Below, piece after piece: positions 20,488-24,729 of a DNA stretch of 24,729 nucleotides. Numbering within the stretch: the stretch's first letter is position 1; each line of letters opens with the position of its first letter. Source of the stretch: CAJQPP01 sp041747075. GTDB lineage: Bacteria; Planctomycetota; Planctomycetia; Pirellulales; Pirellulaceae. The notes under the pieces are model-generated. The model did not search any database. It saw only the letters and a program-made list of their open reading frames with translations, and had not been told where the DNA came from. A program made the translations under genes and the position numbers. The DNA is taken from the NCBI GenBank assembly GCA_041747075.1, contig JBGTFW010000077.1, positions 1 through 24,729 of the forward strand. The letters run 5' to 3'.

Positions 20488-21837
20488 CTACTTGTCCCGC
20501 AACTCCGAGATCGCGCTCGGCAATTCGGGGTCGACCAGTCCCTCGGCACCGCGTCCCTCCGACTCAATGCGGAATCGAATCGCATACTGATCTTTTTTCG
20601 CGCGCGTGTTCCAGTATATCTCGCGTTCTTCACGCGTTGCCGGCACGTTCCATGGGCGGACGATCCGAAAGCCAACACCGGTCGACGGTTCGGTGGTGAA
20701 CCACCATGGACTCTTCGGGATATTAGGGTCTTCCTGCTTCCACAGTTCGTTGTCGCTGGCCAGTCGCGCGGCGCTGCGCAACTGATCGGCCGTCATTTCC
20801 CACGAGCCGCCCCGCGCGACGAGCGGATCGGGTTCGTTCGCCCACCGAATTGCCTCGATCGCGGTGTACTTCTTGCCGGGTTCGAGATGCGTGTAGCCCC
20901 CTTCGTCGTACTGGTCGAGAACCCATTCGGCGACGTTGCCGTGCATGTCGTACAGTCGCCACGGATTGGGCTTCTTGCGTCCGACTCGATGGCGCTCATA
21001 GTCCGCGTTGTCGTCGAGCCAGGCGTACTCGTCGATCTCGTCCGCGTCATCGCCAAACGACCATGCGCTGGTCGTCCCGGCGCGGCACGCGTATTCCCAT
21101 TCCGCTTCGCCGGGCAAGCGATAGAAATCGCCGCTCAGAATGCTCAGCCATTTGGTGTATTGCAGCGCCGCGTACCAGGTCATGGTGGCAGCCGGCTGGC
21201 GGGGATCGTCCCCGGCATCATAGGTAAAGCTCGGATCGTAGAGTGACGAGGGCGCTGTAATCGCGTCGATCCGCCGCTCTTCGGTCACTTCGCGAATTCC
21301 TGCCTGGCGGAACGACTTGAAATGCTCCTGGAGCGCCATGAACTGCTTGTATTCCGCCCAAGTGATTTCGTATTTGCCAATCCAGAAGGGATCAACCCGG
21401 ATTTCGATTTGCGGGCCTTCGTCGTCGTTTCGATCGGCTTCATCCTCGGGGCTGCCCAGGAGAAAGGTCCCGCCAGGGACGGGCACCATTTCAAACTTGA
21501 CGTCAGTCCCCGGAATCGTCGCGACGTAGGGGACCATGTACTTACCGTCGACCTCGACAAACGGATCGGCTTCGGGACGTTCGAGGACGACTCCTTCGGG
21601 CGGTGCGGTAGCGGGCGCGATATCCTGCGCATGCGCGGCGGCGCACAACGCGATCGTGAGTACCGCGGCGGACGCGCGAACGCGGCGCATTGATGATTGT
21701 CGGCCGATAGGGCGGCGCGATTCGACCGCTTGCTTGCGGAGACTGGCGATCCGTGACCATTCCGATCGCGACGATCCCCGCGCAAGTCTTTTCCAGGGCG
21801 CGGTTAAACGAGTCGACGTTGACGGTGCGTGGTTCAT
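20488..21837 (-). CDS. SUMF1/FGE-sulfatase-domain protein (probably not a formylglycine-generating enzyme)
   Basis: The product is 449 residues with a SUMF1 (formylglycine-generating-enzyme-like) domain from about residue 115: FEMVPVPGGTFLLGSPEDE, GKYEITWAEYKQFM, TWYAALQYTKWLS, YRLPGEAEWEYACRAGT, YDMHGNVAEWV, LVARGGSWEM and GFRIVRPW. After VARGGSW the active-site cysteines of true FGE are absent (EMTADQLRSAARLASDN), so it is likely a binding or structural member. A signal-like segment starts at Met50 (MRRVRASAAVLTIALCAAAHA). The first ATG (21837) has a good Shine-Dalgarno sequence (GAGAGGG) and lies nine bases after ansA, so either the N-terminus is long or translation starts at 21690, where no such site is seen. 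Confidence 0.82.
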   Translation of the reverse strand: MNHAPSTSTRLTAPWKRLARGSSRSEWSRIASLRKQAVESRRPIGRQSSMRRVRASAAVLTIALCAAAHAQDIAPATAPPEGVVLERPEADPFVEVDGKYMVPYVATIPGTDVKFEMVPVPGGTFLLGSPEDEADRNDDEGPQIEIRVDPFWIGKYEITWAEYKQFMALQEHFKSFRQAGIREVTEERRIDAITAPSSLYDPSFTYDAGDDPRQPAATMTWYAALQYTKWLSILSGDFYRLPGEAEWEYACRAGTTSAWSFGDDADEIDEYAWLDDNADYERHRVGRKKPNPWRLYDMHGNVAEWVLDQYDEGGYTHLEPGKKYTAIEAIRWANEPDPLVARGGSWEMTADQLRSAARLASDNELWKQEDPNIPKSPWWFTTEPSTGVGFRIVRPWNVPATREEREIYWNTRAKKDQYAIRFRIESEGRGAEGLVDPELPSAISELRDK

Positions 21838-21846
21838 GGTTCCCTC

Positions 21847-22890
21847 TCATGATTCGGTGGTTGATTCGCGAGTTGTAACTTCGCCCGCCAGATCGCGCGT
21901 CAGTTCCTGCTTCACCCGTTGCGTATCGCCATGTTGTCCGAAGAGAAACATGAGTTTGGTCAACGCCGCCTCGACCGTCATGTCGCCGCCGGAAACGACT
22001 CCGGCGTCGTGCAATGCACGGCCGCTGGCGTAGTCGGTCGGTGCAACGCCGCCGTGCCGGCACTGGCTGAGGTTCACGATGACAACGCCGCGATCGACCG
22101 CTTCCCGAAGCACGCTCAAAAAATCCCGATCGCTCGACGGCCCGTTACCTGACCCGTACGACTCCAGAATTAATCCCCTGAGCGGCGTTTGCAAGACGTT
22201 TTCCATCACGCGCGCCGACAGGCCCGGAAAAAGGCGGACCGTCGCGATCCCGTTGGGCGTAATCGGCAGCACCTCCAGCGGCCCGGTCCGGCGTGTTTCC
22301 GGAAAGCGAATGCGCTGGGGAAAGACGCGGATTTCGGTTCCGATATTGGCAAGTGGCGGCCAGTTGGGAGACTCAAAGGCGTCAAAGCGCGTGGCGCTGA
22401 CCTTGGTCGTGCGGCAGCCACGAAGAAGGACGCTGCCAAAGAGAACGCAGACCTCCGGAACGTCGTACTCGCCGGCAACGATCATCGCCGTGATCAGGTT
22501 CTCGCGCGCGTCACTCCGGCGAAGACACAGCGGCAACTGCGAGCCGGTCACGATCACGTTCTTTCCCAGTCCCGGCAGCATGAAGGGCAAGGCGCTTGCC
22601 GTATAGGCCATCGTATCGGTTCCGTGCAAGACGACGAAAGCATCAAATTCGTCATAGCCGCGGGCGACATCGTCGGCGATGCGACGCCATTCAGCGGGCG
22701 AAAAATCGGCGGAATCGAGCAGCGGATCGTACTCGATGATCTCGAAACCGGGCATTTGGCCGCCGCGCAGTTCGGGAAACTCCGCCAATTGTTCGGCGAG
22801 ATACCCGGGCGCGGGCCGGTAGCCCGATTCCGCGGGCTTCATGCCGATCGTTCCGCCCGTGTTGAGAATCAGCAGTCGTTTATCAATCAT
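21847..22890 (-). CDS. ansA: Type I L-asparaginase
   Basis: This cytosolic enzyme hydrolyses L-asparagine to aspartate and ammonia. The product is 347 residues from ATG 22890 (E. coli AnsA has 338). Active-site positions match the type I numbering exactly: Thr14 in NTGGTIG, Tyr24, Thr91-Asp92 in LHGTDTMAYTASA, and Lys163 in GCRTTK. I rejected the longer frame from 23049 because its extra 53 residues are unlike the family and the alternative start is directly before MIDKRLLILNTGG. It is followed after nine bases by the SUMF1-domain gene, which is probably co-transcribed. It diverges from the DUF3467 gene across about 170 bases. Confidence 0.93.
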   Translation of the reverse strand: MIDKRLLILNTGGTIGMKPAESGYRPAPGYLAEQLAEFPELRGGQMPGFEIIEYDPLLDSADFSPAEWRRIADDVARGYDEFDAFVVLHGTDTMAYTASALPFMLPGLGKNVIVTGSQLPLCLRRSDARENLITAMIVAGEYDVPEVCVLFGSVLLRGCRTTKVSATRFDAFESPNWPPLANIGTEIRVFPQRIRFPETRRTGPLEVLPITPNGIATVRLFPGLSARVMENVLQTPLRGLILESYGSGNGPSSDRDFLSVLREAVDRGVVIVNLSQCRHGGVAPTDYASGRALHDAGVVSGGDMTVEAALTKLMFLFGQHGDTQRVKQELTRDLAGEVTTRESTTES

Positions 22891-23059
22891 GTGAAAGCCA
22901 GTGCGCCGCGCGGCGGCGAGGGGCATTCGAGGTTGCGTCAGGAACGATTTTTTTGCAAGATATGGGACGAACGACCCACGAGTGGCTGGGCAACTGCCGC
23001 ACGACCGCGGCTGGCAGCCGCAGCCACGATCCGGTAACCATTTTAGCACGAGGACACCA

Positions 23060-23371
23060 ATGCCCGATATCGAACAACGCCAGGCTCAGAAAACCGTTAC
23101 CGTCAAGGACGAAGGTGCCATTTGCGCGTACGCGAACTTTTGCCGCGTTACCGGCTCACCCGAGGAACTGATTGTTGACTTCGGGCTGAACGCCCAGCCC
23201 ATGGGGACCAACGATCAGCCCGTCGACATCACCCAGCGCATCGTCCTGAATTTTTACACGGCGAAGCGCCTGTTGCACGCCCTTCACGTCTCGGTGCAAC
23301 GGCACGAAAAGGTCTTTGGAAACATCGAGACAGACATTCAGAAGCGGGTCATCGATCAGCAGCCGGCCTGA
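23060..23371 (+). CDS. DUF3467 family protein
   Basis: A small cytosolic protein of 103 residues with the DUF3467 pattern: YANFCRVTGSPEELIVDFGL in the first half, then DITQRIVLNFYTAKRLLHAL and QRHEKVFGNIETDIQKRV. The family's function is unknown; members are common in bacteria and often stand alone. ATG 23060 follows a GAGGA Shine-Dalgarno sequence (about 23050-23054). The upstream in-frame ATG at 22901 lies within the ansA leader region and is not supported. Confidence 0.85.
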   Translation: MPDIEQRQAQKTVTVKDEGAICAYANFCRVTGSPEELIVDFGLNAQPMGTNDQPVDITQRIVLNFYTAKRLLHALHVSVQRHEKVFGNIETDIQKRVIDQQPA

Positions 23372-23395
23372 GAAAGTTCCGAAGCTGCCATGTGG

Positions 23396-23446
23396 GGCAA
23401 GCTGCCAGCTTGCCATGAGAAACGTGGGGCAAGCTGCCCGCTTGCC
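23396..23446. repeat. Two palindromes GGCAAGC-nnnnn-GCTTGCC
   Basis: Copies lie at 23396-23414 (loop TGCCA) and 23428-23446 (loop TGCCC). Both are preceded by GTGG and followed by ATG, and they are 13 bases apart. They lie between the DUF3467 gene and pgk and belong to the same family as the pair at 430-490. A termination role for the small gene is possible. Confidence 0.8.
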
Positions 23447-23557
23447 ATGGCCGTTTACAAAGACCGGTTGAGGCCGGAACTGATTCGGCGGGTTGATTTT
23501 GCACCCAATGACCGTGACCACCGCGCTTTAGGCGAACACCTGACGGGCAGCTTGACC

Positions 23558-24729
23558 ATGCAGCTCCTTTCCATTGATGATGTCGATGTGCGCGACAAGA
23601 CCGTGATCATGCGCGTTGATTTCAACGTGCCGCTGGAAGGGGACGAGATCACCGACGACCGCCGTATCGAGATGGCGCTTCCCTCGATCCGCAGTGTGAT
23701 CGAGCGGGGTGGCAAGCTGGTCCTTATCAGTCACCTCGGGCGACCCGACGGAGGATCGGGTGACAAGAAATTCAGTTTGCGACCGGCGGCACGGCGGCTG
23801 GGGGAATTGCTCGACAAGGAGGTCGCGTTGGCGGCGGACACCGTTGGCGAGGACGCCCGGGAAAAGGTCGCCGCGCTGCGGCCTGGCGAGGTTGTCGTCC
23901 TCGAGAATCTGCGGTTCAACGAAGGCGAAAAAAACGGCGACGCCGAATTTGCCCGACAAATGGCCGACATGGCGGATATCTACTGCAACGACGCCTTTGG
24001 CACGTGTCACCGCGACGATGCATCGATGGTCGCCCTCCCCCGCGCGATGGGCGATCGGCCGAAAGTCGTCGGAAAGCTTGTCCAGCGCGAGGTCGAATAC
24101 CTGCGCAACGCGCTCGATGACCCGGAGCGCCCGTTCGTCGCCGTGCTGGGTGGTGCCAAGGTGTCGGACAAGATCAACGTCATCGGAAAACTGCTTGGGA
24201 CCTGTGATTACATTCTCATTGGCGGCGCGATGGCCTTTACGTTTGTCAAGGCACGGGGGGGACAGGTCGGCAAGAGCCGTGTCGAGGAGGACAAGCTCGA
24301 TCTGGCACGTCAGTTGATGGATCGGGGACAAGGCCAATTGTTGCTACCCGTCGACGCGCATTGCGCCCGGGAGTTTTCGGCCGATGTTGAAAGAGTGATT
24401 TGCGGCATCGACGAAATCCCCGACGACATGATGGGACTGGACATTGGACCGGAAACGGCGGAACGCTTTGGCGAAGTCCTTTCAACGGCGCGGACGGTGG
24501 TTTGGAACGGACCAATGGGCGTCTTTGAAATGCCCCCATTCGACCGGGGGACGCGCGCGGTGGCAACGGCCATCGCCGAGAGCGGCGCGACAAGCATCAT
24601 TGGCGGTGGCGACAGCGCGGCGGCGATCGCGCAGTTCGGGTTGGAGGACCGCGTGTCGCACGTCAGTACCGGTGGCGGCGCGAGCCTCGCGATGCTTGAG
24701 GGCCAGCGTTTCGAGGCGCTCGAGGTGCT
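23558..24729 (+). CDS. pgk: Phosphoglycerate kinase (3' end cut by the window)
   Basis: This glycolytic enzyme transfers phosphate from 1,3-bisphosphoglycerate to ADP. Some 390 residues are present, and the family norm of about 395-400 means only a few are missing. Diagnostic blocks are in order: IMRVDFNVPLEGDEITDDRR, LISHLGRPDG, VVLENLRFNEGE, CNDAFGTCHRDDAS, VAVLGGAKVSDKINVI, VWNGPMGVFEMPPFDRGT, IGGGDSAAAI and VSTGGGASLAML. The Arg of MRVDFN and the HLGRP substrate site are intact. ATG 23558 gives the expected N-terminus (MQLLSIDDVDVRDKTVIMR). No good Shine-Dalgarno sequence is seen. Confidence 0.95.
   Translation, partial: MQLLSIDDVDVRDKTVIMRVDFNVPLEGDEITDDRRIEMALPSIRSVIERGGKLVLISHLGRPDGGSGDKKFSLRPAARRLGELLDKEVALAADTVGEDAREKVAALRPGEVVVLENLRFNEGEKNGDAEFARQMADMADIYCNDAFGTCHRDDASMVALPRAMGDRPKVVGKLVQREVEYLRNALDDPERPFVAVLGGAKVSDKINVIGKLLGTCDYILIGGAMAFTFVKARGGQVGKSRVEEDKLDLARQLMDRGQGQLLLPVDAHCAREFSADVERVICGIDEIPDDMMGLDIGPETAERFGEVLSTARTVVWNGPMGVFEMPPFDRGTRAVATAIAESGATSIIGGGDSAAAIAQFGLEDRVSHVSTGGGASLAMLEGQRFEALEV

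Noticed and set aside
23156..23521. 121-codon minus-strand frame opposite DUF3467
   Set aside because: It runs through the palindrome pair and the antisense of a supported gene; no motif.

Overview
The window looks like chromosomal DNA of a planctomycete, probably near the Pirellulales. This rests on a secreted YTV-type Cys/Tyr/Thr/Val-rich protein, a Tat-exported prenyltransferase/squalene-oxidase-repeat protein, a Cys/Gly-rich beta-barrel protein, IS4-type transposase debris, RHS pseudogenes, dispersed short palindromes, high GC with GTG starts, and a phoH - 7TM-HD - ybeY cluster. No database search was possible, so the taxonomy is inference.

Region 1 (1-4990) is a scarred accessory island. 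Fragments of an RHS/YD-repeat gene lie at both ends on the plus strand (1-667 and 4378-4586). Inside them sit two nearly identical inverted repeats (727-840 and 4099-4221). Inside those lie two minus-strand fragments of a CNNM/CorC-type CBS-domain transporter (855-1094 and 3700-3924). In the centre is an intact two-gene cation operon: nhaA (Na+/H+ antiporter) and a CaCA-family Ca2+/Na+ exchanger. The right edge ends in the C-terminal tail of an IS4-type transposase joined to the RHS fragment.

Region 2 (4993-8284, plus strand) holds core genes: rpe, a histidine-phosphatase-fold protein that has lost nearly all its catalytic residues, accD, and a protein kinase translationally coupled to accD. 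It closes with a strong hairpin terminator.

Region 3 (8392-12490) carries, on the minus strand, a secreted Cys-rich beta-barrel protein, then a Tat-exported prenyltransferase-repeat protein followed by an RlmM/FtsJ-like rRNA 2'-O-methyltransferase. A small exported hypothetical protein is divergent on the plus strand.

Region 4 (12553-18598, minus strand) is a housekeeping series in transcription order: uppS, cdsA (4-base overlap), phoH, a PgpH-type 7TM-HD phosphodiesterase, ybeY (overlapping). It joins undecaprenyl and phospholipid precursor synthesis to RNA processing and, by family, cyclic-di-AMP turnover.

Region 5 (18831-24729) has the YTV-type surface protein, an intergenic block with four near-identical palindromes, a SUMF1-domain protein coupled to ansA (type I asparaginase), a DUF3467 protein, a palindrome pair, and pgk, which runs off the window a few residues before its end.

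I found no CRISPR array, tRNA, rRNA or complete mobile element. The strongest candidates for something undescribed are the pseudo-histidine-phosphatase between rpe and accD, the accD-coupled kinase with a tyrosine-kinase-like catalytic loop, and the nested, mirrored scar around the nhaA operon, whose inverted repeat may encode a short peptide.
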